Positions 8,889 to 17,858 of a stretch of DNA of 64,000 nucleotides are shown piece by piece (the stretch's first letter is position 1; each line of letters opens with the position of its first letter). This DNA is from Nitrospira sp. Lineage in GTDB: Bacteria; Nitrospirota; Nitrospiria; Nitrospirales; Nitrospiraceae. The stretch spans positions 481,144 through 545,143 of the forward strand of contig JALHPO010000001.1 in NCBI GenBank assembly GCA_022842445.1, in the 5' to 3' direction. The notes under the pieces were generated by a model that was not told the DNA's origin, did not search any database, and saw only the letters and a program-made list of their open reading frames with translations. Made by a program: the position numbers and the translations under genes.

Positions 8889-9442
8889 GGTGACTTGATG
8901 TAACCACTTGCTCCCTCAGCGGTTGTCGTAGTACTGGTGGTGGTCGACGTCGAGCTTCCTGGGCTATTTGTTTCATCACTGGTTTGCTCACTGGTACGGC
9001 CCCTGTTTTGCTCACTGGTTTGACCAGCGGCCTGGCCGCCCTGTCCTCCAACCTTGATCACTCCCTGAACATTGATATCGCCCGTCGTCTTGGCTGATTC
9101 CATCCTGACGATATACCGGAAATAGCCGGGATCTCGGAAACAGACGCTGGCAGTTTCGTTCGTGGACAGTTGGGCTGTATTGCTAGGTGTCATCCACCCA
9201 CCCACATTATTCTTGCATGACAACTGCTTGTCCAACAGAGCGTCGAGAAAGATGACTCGCACAGGCTGGGTCCTTTTGTTGATCCACCGAACTTCATCGC
9301 CTGGATTGACAGCTGTTTCGCTTGCCGTCAGGTTATCCCCAATAATGATGTCTTTGACGTCCCCACTCCTCGTCACCGTGGGCTGGCCCTGACAGCCCAA
9401 CACCAAAAGGAGCGCAACACCTACATATCGGATCTGGTTCAT
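8882..9442 (-). CDS. Lipoprotein with a cupredoxin-like domain lacking copper ligands
   Basis: 186 residues; GGGAG lies 8 nt before the ATG. The signal peptide ends in LLLVLGC, a clear lipobox. Residues about 28-130 have cupredoxin-like strand order (NPGDEVRWINKRTQPVRVIF, then SVCFRDPGYFRYIV), but the usual His of the V-x-W-x-N-x-D-x-x-P-H strand is absent and only one Cys sits near the place of the Cu ligands. The C-terminal 55 residues are a low-complexity Gln/Ser/Thr tail. It probably folds like plastocyanin without binding type 1 copper (inference). It is convergent with the decarboxylase remnant and their stops overlap. Confidence 0.75.
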   Translation of the reverse strand: MNQIRYVGVALLLVLGCQGQPTVTRSGDVKDIIIGDNLTASETAVNPGDEVRWINKRTQPVRVIFLDALLDKQLSCKNNVGGWMTPSNTAQLSTNETASVCFRDPGYFRYIVRMESAKTTGDINVQGVIKVGGQGGQAAGQTSEQNRGRTSEQTSDETNSPGSSTSTTTSTTTTAEGASGYIKSPQ

Positions 9443-10181
9443 GGCAGTATCTCCCTGTTAAGGTTTCGAACTCATTAACGACAATTGCATCGGTTCGTCA
9501 GTTAATCGGTCGCCTCCAGTAGGCCACACCATCATGCTGGACCTTTAGCTGAATGGAGGCTGACCCAAACTGCTCACTTTGAAACAATTGATGAGCCGGC
9601 ACTATGACGCATCCTCTGCGCGAGGATCAGGAGAAATACGGGGAAACGCGTCGTGCAGGACGATCGTGAGGAGGGAAATGGGATCTCGTGATCAACACGA
9701 AGGCTTGGCCTGCCTCCACCGCTATACAGGAAACAATACCTCTACTTCGACCAGACGAGAACCGCTACCCAATAGTGATCGTAGGGGTGCCGGTATCGGC
9801 TTGCCCCCGTCCCCGGCGGAGACGGTACGATTCCCCCTCACGATTTTAGGAGTTCTATTTCTCTACTGGAAGGACGTCAGTTGTATTACCACTGTCCGCC
9901 GCTCTTTCGAACCCTTCTGCTGTAATCGGCCGTCTCGGTGAGCCGAAACACAGCCGATCCACTGCTCCGGTCTTCGCCGCTCATATCTTGTGAAACCCGC
10001 TTCGACTCAGCGAGGCGAGCGTGACACGCAGGACGAAAAGTGTGGTTCTGTATGAGTTATCGTTGTTTGCGAGATACGATTCGACCGGCTCACCGTCCTG
10101 AGCGTAGTCGAAGGACGAAAGCCGCTTCACGAGATTCGTTCATTGATGCGATCCCGCGATGAACGGCCCTGCTACTGCGGA
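9443..10181. other. Intergenic stretch of 740 bp without a supported gene
   Basis: No frame here has both a ribosome site and protein-like composition. The one recognisable item is the hairpin word GTCCTGAGCGTAGTCGAAGG at 10095-10114 (palindromic ends continue to 10116), a motif commonly scattered in bacterial intergenic DNA. The rest is unexplained. Confidence 0.5.
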
Positions 10182-10586
10182 CTAAAAAATCCCGGCTTGT
10201 TTTTGGAGCCAGCGGACGTATTTCACGATCTGCTCGACGTCGTCCGGTTTCACGGCGTCGATCTTCGGCATGTCGCCGAACTGCCAATGGTGCGACTTGA
10301 CGCCGTTGGCGGCGGCCCGCTGGAAAGCGGCATCGCCATGGTGATTGGGCTCATAGACTTTGTGGACGAGCGGCGGACCTTGCTTGGTTCCGACGCCTCC
10401 CGCGCCGTGACAGGCTGAGCAATTGGCGGTGAACTTCTGTTCTCCATCCCGCAGTTCCGCCGGCGCGGCACTGGGCGATCCTTGCGGCGGAGGCGGCTCG
10501 GTTTGGCTGCATGCCGGTGCGGCACTAAGCACCAGTGCGATGAAACTGACCCCAAGCATCCGTGGCATCTTCATAGTTGTGCTCAT
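10182..10586 (-). CDS. Single-haem cytochrome c
   Basis: 134 residues from the ATG at 10586; an ATG at 10574 (MKMPRMLGVSF) is equally likely. A GTG at 10703 overlapping the queC stop would add 39 residues that merely translate an intergenic repeat and was not chosen. A signal peptide ends near SAAPACSQ. The domain has FTANCSACHGAGG (CxxCH haem attachment) and GDMPKI providing the distal Met, followed by the terminal helix VEQIVKYVRWLQKQ of class I cytochromes c. An exported electron carrier; redox partner unknown. It sits downstream of queC on the same strand. Confidence 0.85.
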   Translation of the reverse strand: MSTTMKMPRMLGVSFIALVLSAAPACSQTEPPPPQGSPSAAPAELRDGEQKFTANCSACHGAGGVGTKQGPPLVHKVYEPNHHGDAAFQRAAANGVKSHHWQFGDMPKIDAVKPDDVEQIVKYVRWLQKQAGIF

Positions 10587-10687
10587 CTGGTTTGTCCGGT
10601 TTGTTTCGCTGGTTTCGTTCATCTGGTTTCTGTTGTTTTTCTGGTTACCCTGGTTCAACAAGAGAAACCAAACAAACGAAAGAAACC
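10586..10687. repeat. Degenerate word-repeat palindrome between queC and cytochrome c
   Basis: On the plus strand the motif CTGGTTT(G/C) recurs about six times from 10587 to 10655, followed at 10661-10687 by its complement-type words (GAGAAACCAAACAAACGAAA). The two arms can pair imperfectly. Same architecture as other spacers in this window, but with its own word. Confidence 0.6.
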
Positions 10688-10699
10688 CTTTTGCATTTT

Positions 10700-11398
10700 T
10701 CACGATACCGCATACGGGATCGGATCCTCAACTCCCGCGTCGGCAAATCCCTGTTTGCGAATGAGGCAACTGTCGCACAGCCCGCAGGCCACGGCTCCGA
10801 TCGGGTCGTAGCAACTGTGTGTCAGGTGAATCGGCGCATTCAGCGTCAGACCCAGGCGAACGATGTCCGCTTTGGTCAGCGACAACAGCGGCGTTCGCAC
10901 CTCGATCCGTCTTCCCTCGGCGCCGGCTTTCGTCCCGGCCTGCACCACAGCCTCGAACGCCCGGAGAAACTCAGGGCGGCAGTCGGGATAGCCCGAATAG
11001 TCCACCACGTTCGCGCCGAAATAGATGACCGACGCCCCCAGCACTTCCGCATGGGCTGCGGCGAGCGACAGAAAGATTAAATTTCGCCCCGGCACATAGG
11101 TAATGGGGATGCCCTGACCACGGTCTTGTTCGCTGCGATTTTTCGGAACGGGGAGATCATCCGTCAGCGCCGATCCACCGATTGCCCGCAAGTCGACCTC
11201 GATCACGCGATGCTGCCGCGCGCCCAAAGCCGACGCAACCTGAGCAGCTCGTTCGATCTCTATCGCGTGCCGCTGCCGATAGGCAAGCGTCAGCAGATAG
11301 ATCTCATAGCCGTCTCGCTGTGCCACCGCCGCAACCACGGTGGAATCCAGCCCGCCGCTGGCAAGGATAACCGCCCGTTGACGCGTGTGCTCGTTCAC
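10700..11398 (-). CDS. queC: 7-cyano-7-deazaguanine synthase QueC
   Basis: 232 residues. The ATP-pyrophosphatase loop ILASGGLDSTV is at residues 11-21, and the C-terminal zinc-binding cysteines are in the CGLCDSC pattern with an upstream Cys (HSCYDPIGAVACG). It converts 7-carboxy-7-deazaguanine to preQ0 in queuosine synthesis, using ATP and ammonia. Normal family length. The C-terminal GVEDPIPYA matches the usual ending. No other que gene is in the window. Upstream 130 bp shows nothing notable. Confidence 0.95.
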   Translation of the reverse strand: MNEHTRQRAVILASGGLDSTVVAAVAQRDGYEIYLLTLAYRQRHAIEIERAAQVASALGARQHRVIEVDLRAIGGSALTDDLPVPKNRSEQDRGQGIPITYVPGRNLIFLSLAAAHAEVLGASVIYFGANVVDYSGYPDCRPEFLRAFEAVVQAGTKAGAEGRRIEVRTPLLSLTKADIVRLGLTLNAPIHLTHSCYDPIGAVACGLCDSCLIRKQGFADAGVEDPIPYAVS

Positions 11399-11531
11399 AG
11401 CAGTGCCTCTGCCTCACGTTCCATGCCAACGCCGCATGAGGGCGTCTCTCACGTCCGGCACAACGGCATGGAACAATGTGTTGATGAAGTGGTGTGCGGC
11501 TGAGCCGCCGCGCTGCCGGAACGGCTGACGA

Positions 11532-12125
11532 TTAATCGCGATCTTCTTCTCGCTCGATTTTTTCCAACAGCTCTTCGCGTGACTGGCACTCGACACACAG
11601 TTTGGCGAACGGCACGACGTGCAGCCGTTTTTCACTGATTTCGACTCCACAGTCGGCACAGATTCCGTAGGTGCCTTCGTGCAGACGGGTCAGCGCTTCA
11701 TCGATGGACTGCCGACGGCGGTTGCGCATCTCCATCAACGAGATACCGAGCTCCCGCTCAAGGTCCATCAAAGCCTGATCGCCGACATCGCGCGCCGACT
11801 CTAAGCGCCGCTGCTGATCCTCTGTCAGCGACTGTCCTAAGCTCTCTTCGATTTCCTTGATGATCGCCTGCCGCTTCTCCAACAGCATCTTATGAAGTAT
11901 TTCCTGACGCCGCTCCCTCGCTTCCCGCTCCTTGGCCGTCTCCTTGGGACGAAGGTTCGGTTCGGGAACGGCGACCGCCGGAGCTGGTTTCACGGCAGCA
12001 GCCGCAACCGCCGTCTTCACCGCCACCACAGCAGTCGCTGGCTTCGACTTTCCCTGAGCAGGCCGAGCCGACTTGGGCTTCGGCTTGGCTGCCGGCTTTT
12101 TCTTGGCTTGTATTTTCGTGCCCAT
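11532..12125 (-). CDS. DksA/TraR-family zinc-finger protein with a histone-like N-terminal tail
   Basis: 197 residues from the ATG at 12125 (GGGAG 4 nt upstream); an ATG at 12140 is weaker. Residues 1-60 are Lys/Ala/Pro-rich, resembling histone H1-like tails. Residues 70-130 form the charged coiled coil (KEREARERRQEILHKMLLEK onward). The C-terminal C4 finger is CADC...CVEC after HEGTYGIC, as in DksA/TraR. Such proteins bind the RNA polymerase secondary channel and work with ppGpp. The long basic tail is unusual for DksA and may add nucleic-acid binding (inference). Lies downstream of apt. Confidence 0.85.
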   Translation of the reverse strand: MGTKIQAKKKPAAKPKPKSARPAQGKSKPATAVVAVKTAVAAAAVKPAPAVAVPEPNLRPKETAKEREARERRQEILHKMLLEKRQAIIKEIEESLGQSLTEDQQRRLESARDVGDQALMDLERELGISLMEMRNRRRQSIDEALTRLHEGTYGICADCGVEISEKRLHVVPFAKLCVECQSREELLEKIEREEDRD

Positions 12126-12156
12126 GACGCTCCCACTCATTCCTGAGAAGTTTAGA

Positions 12157-12178
12157 GATGCCGAAAAAGCTCGGCATC
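12157..12178 (-). terminator. Hairpin between apt and the DksA-like gene
   Basis: GATGCCGA and TCGGCATC form a perfect 8-bp stem around a 6-nt loop that reads GCTTTT on the minus strand. It lies 57 nt after the apt stop and 32 nt before the dksA-type start. No U-run follows the stem, so it could be a weak terminator or a leader hairpin. Confidence 0.35.
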
Positions 12179-12234
12179 TATATCACGGCACCTCGGGTTT
12201 GACAAGAGGATGTGGTGCGACCCCTGGAGGACCG

Positions 12235-12759
12235 CTACGGATAGATGATGGTTGAATGGACGTCGTACCCGGCGAGTTTGCTACGTCCGTTCAGGCCCTT
12301 GAGCTCGATGAGAAAATCAAGCCCGACGATTTCCCCACCAAGCTGACGGACCAGATTGACCGTTGCTTCAGCCGTTCCTCCCGTGGCCAGGAGGTCATCC
12401 ACGATAAGCACACGCTCCCCCATGCCGATCGCATCCCTGTGGATCGCCAGAGAGTTCGTGCCATACTCAAGGCTGTATTTCACTTCGAAACAATCAGCCG
12501 GAAGCTTCCCCGGCTTGCGGACCGGGACAAATCCGGCGCCGAGACGCGCCGCCAGAATACCCGCAAAAATGAACCCGCGAGACTCGATACCCACCACTTT
12601 AGCCACTCCACGATCCTGGTACCGGCTCGCCAAGTCATCGGCCAGACTTTGCATCGCAGCAGCATTCTTGAGCAGCGTCGTGATGTCGTAAAAGAGGATG
12701 CCGGGCTTGGGGAATTCCGGCACTTCGCGGATCAACGATTTGTAGTTGAGTGCTGTCAC
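12235..12759 (-). CDS. apt: Adenine phosphoribosyltransferase
   Basis: 174 residues. The PRPP-binding motif [13 protein letters not shown] lies near residue 120, and the N-terminal [21 protein letters not shown] is typical of type I PRTases acting on adenine. It salvages adenine to AMP. It starts 4 bp after the sigma-factor stop, so it is almost certainly cotranscribed with that gene. Confidence 0.95.
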   Translation of the reverse strand: MTALNYKSLIREVPEFPKPGILFYDITTLLKNAAAMQSLADDLASRYQDRGVAKVVGIESRGFIFAGILAARLGAGFVPVRKPGKLPADCFEVKYSLEYGTNSLAIHRDAIGMGERVLIVDDLLATGGTAEATVNLVRQLGGEIVGLDFLIELKGLNGRSKLAGYDVHSTIIYP

Positions 12760-12763
12760 GGAA

Positions 12764-13717
12764 TTAAAGCAGGTCGGCTTGTGTCATGGTTTTCCGTTCG
12801 ATGGTATTCCGCAGCCGACCCAACGCCATCATTTCGATCTGCCGGACCCGCTCTCGGGTCAATCCCATCTGGCGGCCGATTTCTTCCAGCGTCCTCGCTT
12901 CGTCTCCATCGAGTCCAAACCGCGACACAATAACAGTTTGCTCTTTGTCAGGCAACTCCTTTATCCAGGCCATCAGTTCGGTCCGGCGTCGCACGCCGTC
13001 GGCGGTCTCGTCGGGAGACAGGCCGGTCGGGTCTTCGATCACGTCGCGGAGGAACGTATCGGACTGATCGTTGATCGGACTATCGAGCGAACACGTGGTA
13101 CGCACCAACTGCTTGAGATCCAGAACTTCCGCTTCGGAGGTTTTCATTTTGACGGCGACTTCTTGGGCTCTCGGTTCACGGCCAAGCTCCTGCACCAACT
13201 GCTCAACCCTGCCGAGGTATCGGTTCAACCTCTCGACGACATGCACCGGCAGGCGCACGAGTTTCCCTTGATTGATGATGGCCCGTTCGATGTACTGCCG
13301 GATCCACCAGGAGGCGTAGGTACTGAACCGGAAGCCGCGTTTGTAATTGAATTTTTCGACGGCCTTGATAAGCCCCAAATTGCCTTCTTCAACGATATCG
13401 GAAAAGGGAAACCCCCGATGCATATAGCGTTTCCCGATACTGATGACGAGGCGCAAGTTGGATTCAATCATTTGCTGGCGCGCCTGTTCGTCGCCGGCCA
13501 TGACCAGCTTACCGAGATGCTGCTCCTGCTTGAACGTCAAGAGAGTCGACCGGCGGACCTCCCGCAGATAACTCTTGAGCGTATCGAGGCCCTCGGACCG
13601 GCTGGACTCTTTTTCCGGTTGATCGGCAACACTCGTCTGTTCAGCGTCATCCGCATCATCGACGGTCCGGCTTCGAGATTCACTCACCGCAGGACGCCCG
13701 CCGCGTAGTCGGCTCAT
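12764..13717 (-). CDS. RNA polymerase sigma factor, RpoD/RpoS (group 1/2) family
   Basis: 317 residues. Region 1.2 ([20 protein letters not shown]) is followed by region 2 with the core-binding and -10 recognition helices ([37 protein letters not shown]), region 3, and region 4 with the -35 recognition helix ([18 protein letters not shown]). The long region 1.1 and the non-conserved insert of primary sigma factors are missing, so this is most likely a group 2, RpoS-like alternative factor. The short acidic N-terminus is not conserved. GGGAG lies about 9 nt before the ATG. Confidence 0.9.
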   Translation of the reverse strand: MSRLRGGRPAVSESRSRTVDDADDAEQTSVADQPEKESSRSEGLDTLKSYLREVRRSTLLTFKQEQHLGKLVMAGDEQARQQMIESNLRLVISIGKRYMHRGFPFSDIVEEGNLGLIKAVEKFNYKRGFRFSTYASWWIRQYIERAIINQGKLVRLPVHVVERLNRYLGRVEQLVQELGREPRAQEVAVKMKTSEAEVLDLKQLVRTTCSLDSPINDQSDTFLRDVIEDPTGLSPDETADGVRRRTELMAWIKELPDKEQTVIVSRFGLDGDEARTLEEIGRQMGLTRERVRQIEMMALGRLRNTIERKTMTQADLL

Positions 13718-13769
13718 ACAAGATCGCTCCCTGCTTCCCCTAGTCCCGCTCCAGACGAGTCGGGCAGGG

Positions 13770-14066
13770 TTAGTACCAGATACTGAACTCTGAAAACCGG
13801 CCGGTCGCTTGCTTCCATTCTGTCTCGATCTTCGTCACGCGCGCGGCCGGCGGACCGGTCTTCAACTCATGCACGAGCGCGTCAACCGCAGCCCGCGTAC
13901 CTTCCACATCCAGCTCGACCCGGCCATCGTCGAGGTTTCGAACCCCGCCAAGAAGCGCATGCCGCGATGCCACACGCACCGCAAACGCCCGATACCCCAC
14001 ACCTTGCACCCGGCCACTCACCAGAATCTGCGCGCGAACCGCTGTCGTTCCAGCCTCCTCAGCCAT
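13770..14066 (-). CDS. acyP: Acylphosphatase
   Basis: 98 residues. [20 protein letters not shown] carries the phosphate loop G-R-V-Q-G-V-G-Y-R with the catalytic Arg; the Asn of the family appears in [16 protein letters not shown]. Hydrolyses acyl phosphates. Usual length of about 95 residues. Located between the sigma factor and tRNA-Pro on the same strand. Confidence 0.9.
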   Translation of the reverse strand: MAEEAGTTAVRAQILVSGRVQGVGYRAFAVRVASRHALLGGVRNLDDGRVELDVEGTRAAVDALVHELKTGPPAARVTKIETEWKQATGRFSEFSIWY

Positions 14067-14500
<434 letters not shown>

Positions 14501-14539
14501 ACAAGAGCGAGAGAAACAGGAAACGGGAAACGGATTGTC

Positions 14540-15643
14540 TTACAAGATGGGGGTAAAACGCAACCCATGGGCCTCCGCGACCCCCTGGCACGTGACCAGG
14601 CCGTCTTTGACGTTCACCCCTTTGGCCAATCCGCGATCGGCGCCGATCGCCCGATCGACCCCGTCCGATGCAAGCCGGACCATATACGGCAAGGTGGCAT
14701 TCGTCAACGCCAGCGTCGACGTGCGCGGCACAATGCCTGGCATATTGGCGACGCAATAATGGACCACCCCCTCGACGACGTAGACCGGATCAGAATGGGT
14801 CGTCGGCTTCGTCGTTTCGAAACAGCCACCTTGATCGACAGAGACATCCACCACGACGGCCCCGGGTTTCATCCGTGAGACCGTGGAGCGCGAAACTATC
14901 TTGGGCGCTTTTGCGCCGGGGACAAGCACGGCGCCGATCACAAGATCCGCCTCACACACAGCCCGTTCAATAGCAGCCGGACTTGCCACGCATGTCACGA
15001 TACGGCCTCGATACAAATCGTCCAGATAGCGCAGCCGCTCGACGTCCAGATTGATGACAGTCACTTGGGCCCCCATCCCCACGGCAATCCGAATCGCCGA
15101 CATTCCCACGACACCGGCGCCAAGCACCACCACCTTACCAGACTCCACACCCGGCACCCCGTGCAACAACACACCCCGGCCGCCATGCGTCTTCTCAAGG
15201 TAATGCGCACCGACCTGCACCGACATCCGCCCTGCAATTTCACTCATCGGTTTAAGCATCGGCAGGCTGCTGTCTTTGGCCTCGGTGGTTTCGTAGGCAA
15301 TCGCCGTCACCTTCTTATCCATCAATGTCCTGGTCAGATCGGGGAGCGAGGCCAAATGCAGGTAGGTGAACAGGACCTGGCCGGGGCGAAACAGATGACA
15401 TTCGGCGAGCAACGGCTCTTTGACCTTCACAATCAAACCGGCCTTCTCAAACACCTGCTCCTTCGATCCGGCGATCGAAGCCCCGGCCTTGCGATACTCG
15501 TCGTCGGCAAACCCGCTCCCTTGCCCGGCCGTCGGCTCGACCCACACTTCGTGTCCGGCACGGCACAACGCCGATACTCCTTCCGGCGTCAGGCTGACGC
15601 GATATTCATGATCCTTGATTTCTTTGGGAACACCGATAATCAT
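14540..15643 (-). CDS. ald: Alanine dehydrogenase
   Basis: 367 residues, matching the family length. It starts [20 protein letters not shown], the signature of NAD-dependent alanine dehydrogenases, and has the dinucleotide fold [21 protein letters not shown] in mid-protein. [11 protein letters not shown] and the terminal [18 protein letters not shown] are also typical. It interconverts alanine with pyruvate and ammonium. The start follows the secreted Lon-type protease stop by 7 bp, so the two are cotranscribed. Confidence 0.95.
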   Translation of the reverse strand: MIIGVPKEIKDHEYRVSLTPEGVSALCRAGHEVWVEPTAGQGSGFADDEYRKAGASIAGSKEQVFEKAGLIVKVKEPLLAECHLFRPGQVLFTYLHLASLPDLTRTLMDKKVTAIAYETTEAKDSSLPMLKPMSEIAGRMSVQVGAHYLEKTHGGRGVLLHGVPGVESGKVVVLGAGVVGMSAIRIAVGMGAQVTVINLDVERLRYLDDLYRGRIVTCVASPAAIERAVCEADLVIGAVLVPGAKAPKIVSRSTVSRMKPGAVVVDVSVDQGGCFETTKPTTHSDPVYVVEGVVHYCVANMPGIVPRTSTLALTNATLPYMVRLASDGVDRAIGADRGLAKGVNVKDGLVTCQGVAEAHGLRFTPIL

Positions 15644-15650
15644 TCTTCAC

Positions 15651-16556
15651 CTATTCAGCAGGTCTGAGCGGTTGGCCCGTTGCCACTTCGTACGCTTCCG
15701 CCAGCGTTGAGACTTCCGTCACTCTTATCGATCGTGCCATTCCTTTGTCGGTAATAGCAAACGTTTGCTGGCCAGCCGGCAACAATAATTCATGAAATTG
15801 CGGAAACAGATGGCAGCCCTCGATCTTGTGCTCCAATCCGCCGACCGGGCCGATAACGAGATTCTCGTCGATCGTTCCCGAAAAGCACACATCCGATCGC
15901 AAGGGATCTCCCAGTAACGCCGATGTCACCGCGACCGCCCATGCCGCCCCTGCGCTCGGTCCATCCACACGCGTTCCACTGTGAAAAGACCCGGCAACCA
16001 TGGGCATCGTCAATTGCACAGTGAGAAAGCGCGGGTCGTACTGAGTCGCCTTGGCCGCCGCCATCACAGCCACGGCGAGCGCCTGCCGAGCCCCGTCCAT
16101 GAAATGGTGGTCCGTCGAGAGAAAGGGGCCATTTCCTGCCGAACGATAACTCACATCCACCTGTAGAATTTGGATATCACCCTTGTTGGGAATATTCCAC
16201 CCCTTGGCACGCATCCCGGAAGAAAGATCGTGATAGCTCAACGCTGGAATTGATCGCGATACCGGCGCAAAAGGCCGTGAAGAAAGCGCCGACCCTGCCG
16301 TCATGCCGGGGGAAGGCGTTCGCACCGCCGGCCCTGCGCTTGACTTGAGTTCGGCCGGGCCACGTTGAGTTGGAAATCGGGTGGACTGGAGTTCAGATGG
16401 GGCCTCAATCTCACGGCATCCAGGCCCTCCCCCATCCTGGAAGAGCACGGCTCCATCCGGTTGCGCGCACTTCCAGAGGCCGGCGTGACTGCTCCCGGCC
16501 ATGAACGATGCCGCCCAGAGCGTGCAGGTAACTACCCCGAAGACTTGGCCCCTCAT
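15651..16556 (-). CDS. Secreted Lon-type (S16) serine protease with N-terminal DUF4124-like segment
   Basis: 301 residues. A signal peptide (residues 1 to about 25) is followed by LWKCAQPDGAVLFQD...C, resembling the DUF4124 module. A Pro/Ser-rich linker leads to a Lon proteolytic domain from about residue 125: DGPSAGAAWAVAV with catalytic Ser201, and GPVGGLEHKIEG with Lys244. The 43-residue spacing equals that of the Ser-Lys dyad in E. coli Lon (679/722). There is no AAA module, and the signal peptide places it outside the cytoplasm, which is unusual for Lon domains. Directly upstream of ald. Substrate unknown. Confidence 0.85.
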   Translation of the reverse strand: MRGQVFGVVTCTLWAASFMAGSSHAGLWKCAQPDGAVLFQDGGGPGCREIEAPSELQSTRFPTQRGPAELKSSAGPAVRTPSPGMTAGSALSSRPFAPVSRSIPALSYHDLSSGMRAKGWNIPNKGDIQILQVDVSYRSAGNGPFLSTDHHFMDGARQALAVAVMAAAKATQYDPRFLTVQLTMPMVAGSFHSGTRVDGPSAGAAWAVAVTSALLGDPLRSDVCFSGTIDENLVIGPVGGLEHKIEGCHLFPQFHELLLPAGQQTFAITDKGMARSIRVTEVSTLAEAYEVATGQPLRPAE

Positions 16557-16680
16557 GTGCCATCCCTCCGTAATCTTTAAGAACTATAGCAGAGCGCTTC
16601 GCCCAACTGGACACCTGAAAAACCCCTGGTGTAAGATGCGCGCGCTCGTGTCGATCGAATGGAATGGCAAGGAGAGAACA

Positions 16681-17058
16681 ATGGACACTGGAATCTGTCA
16701 GGCCTGCGGCACCGCCGGCGGCGCGCTGATGAAGTTTTCACTCGGTAAGGATTTCTTCGGCCGTCCCTATGACCGGCTGTCCCCTTCCTCCGATCAAAGC
16801 CCCAAATGGTATTGCGCAGCATGTTCGATGCACAAAAATTTGCAACGAGACTTTCGCGACATCCGCGCCGAATATGACAAGCTGAGCGCCGGCCAGGGAT
16901 CGGAACTCGCGAAGGGAGACGAGTTTCTCCGCGCATCCGTCCGGCTGCGGGAAATCATGACTATTCTGGGCGCCGCACAGGAACCATCGACGCTGCTCGC
17001 CGAAAAGGACGTAAAGCTGTTGATCGAGCGTCTCAATACAGCTACGATGCCGGTCTAA
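16681..17058 (+). CDS. Small zinc-ribbon-like protein of unknown function
   Basis: 125 residues from the ATG at 16681, set by AAGGAG seven nt upstream; longer starts would overlap the divergent protease promoter. ICQACGTAGG and WYCAACSMHKN supply two CxxC pairs about 38 residues apart, likely a zinc or Fe-S site. The remainder is helical and ends in a heptad-like segment. First gene of a plus-strand group that continues with two ferredoxins, so a redox-related role is possible. Family not recognised. Confidence 0.7.
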   Translation: MDTGICQACGTAGGALMKFSLGKDFFGRPYDRLSPSSDQSPKWYCAACSMHKNLQRDFRDIRAEYDKLSAGQGSELAKGDEFLRASVRLREIMTILGAAQEPSTLLAEKDVKLLIERLNTATMPV

Positions 17059-17068
17059 CACGACGCCT

Positions 17069-17422
17069 ATGCCACCATTCCAACGTCATATCTTTGTCTG
17101 CACCAACCAGCGCCCCAAGGATGATCCGCGCGGCTGCTGCGCGAACCTGGGCTCCGAAAAGCTCCACGCCCATTTCAAGAGTGAAACGAAACGGCTGAAT
17201 CTCAAAGGGGCCGTCCGCGCCAACAAGGCCGGATGCCTCGACCATTGCGAAATGGGGCCCAGCGTCGTCATCTACCCGGATGGGGTCTGGTACTGGGTGG
17301 GCACGGAAGCCGATGTGACCGAGATCATGGAACGGCATGTCATCAAGGGCGAGATTGTCACCCGATTGCTCATGCCTGACCATCCGGCTCCGGACTCACT
17401 CACTCCGCTGAAGAAACCCTGA
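17069..17422 (+). CDS. Thioredoxin-like [2Fe-2S] ferredoxin
   Basis: 117 residues. RHIFVCTNQRPKDDPRGCC gives the first Cys group and KAGCLDHCEMGPSVVIYPDG the second, the C-x(about 12)-C ... C-x3-C pattern and GP-V-VYP strand of the thioredoxin-fold [2Fe-2S] ferredoxins (as in Aquifex Fd4 and NuoE/HoxF N-terminal domains). A small cytoplasmic electron carrier. Begins 10 bp after the zinc-ribbon gene. Confidence 0.9.
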   Translation: MPPFQRHIFVCTNQRPKDDPRGCCANLGSEKLHAHFKSETKRLNLKGAVRANKAGCLDHCEMGPSVVIYPDGVWYWVGTEADVTEIMERHVIKGEIVTRLLMPDHPAPDSLTPLKKP

Positions 17423-17444
17423 CATCATAGAATCATCAAATCCA

Positions 17445-17858
17445 ATGGCAACCGAAGACAAATGGAAGGCCAACTTCGAAAAGGTGGCCTTCACGAAACA
17501 ATTTCCAGGGCTGCTGCTCGAGTGGCACAGTTGCCAGGGGAAAACCATTGAAGCAGTCACCCCGCTGACAGGTAAACAGGGCGCCGTTGTCGTGACATTC
17601 ACCGACGGCACGTTTTTCGTCGGGCCACCCTTGGCCCCTGAAGCCTGGGAACTGGGCCAAGCCCTCGTAGACGCCAGAAAGTACCTGGAACCCAGACATC
17701 AAGACGCCTATAAGGAGTATGATCGGCTGGCACAGAAAGACAAGGATGCGCTCCGCTTGGCCAGGCTGGAAAAAATTATCGGCGCGATCCAGAATAATGT
17801 CGATGCGATTCCCGAATTGAAAGCGCGCCTGAAAGCCCTCGTACAGGAGTGGAAGTGA
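17445..17858 (+). CDS. Conserved-looking hypothetical protein in a ferredoxin cassette
   Basis: 137 residues, no signal peptide, no Cys pair. The N-terminal half is a small beta-rich unit (KTIEAVTPLTGKQGAVVVTF onward, then FFVGPPL); the C-terminal half is a charged helix pair (RHQDAYKEYDRLAQKDKDAL, then KIIGAIQNNVDAI). It lies between two ferredoxin genes and its TGA overlaps the probable GTG of the next gene (GTGA). Function unknown. Confidence 0.75.
   Translation: MATEDKWKANFEKVAFTKQFPGLLLEWHSCQGKTIEAVTPLTGKQGAVVVTFTDGTFFVGPPLAPEAWELGQALVDARKYLEPRHQDAYKEYDRLAQKDKDALRLARLEKIIGAIQNNVDAIPELKARLKALVQEWK

Noticed and set aside
9579-9941. 120-codon plus-strand frame
   Set aside because: No ribosome site, no domain pattern, and unstable composition along its length.
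12746-13708. 320-codon frame antisense to the sigma factor
   Set aside because: Shadow of a conserved sigma-70 family gene.
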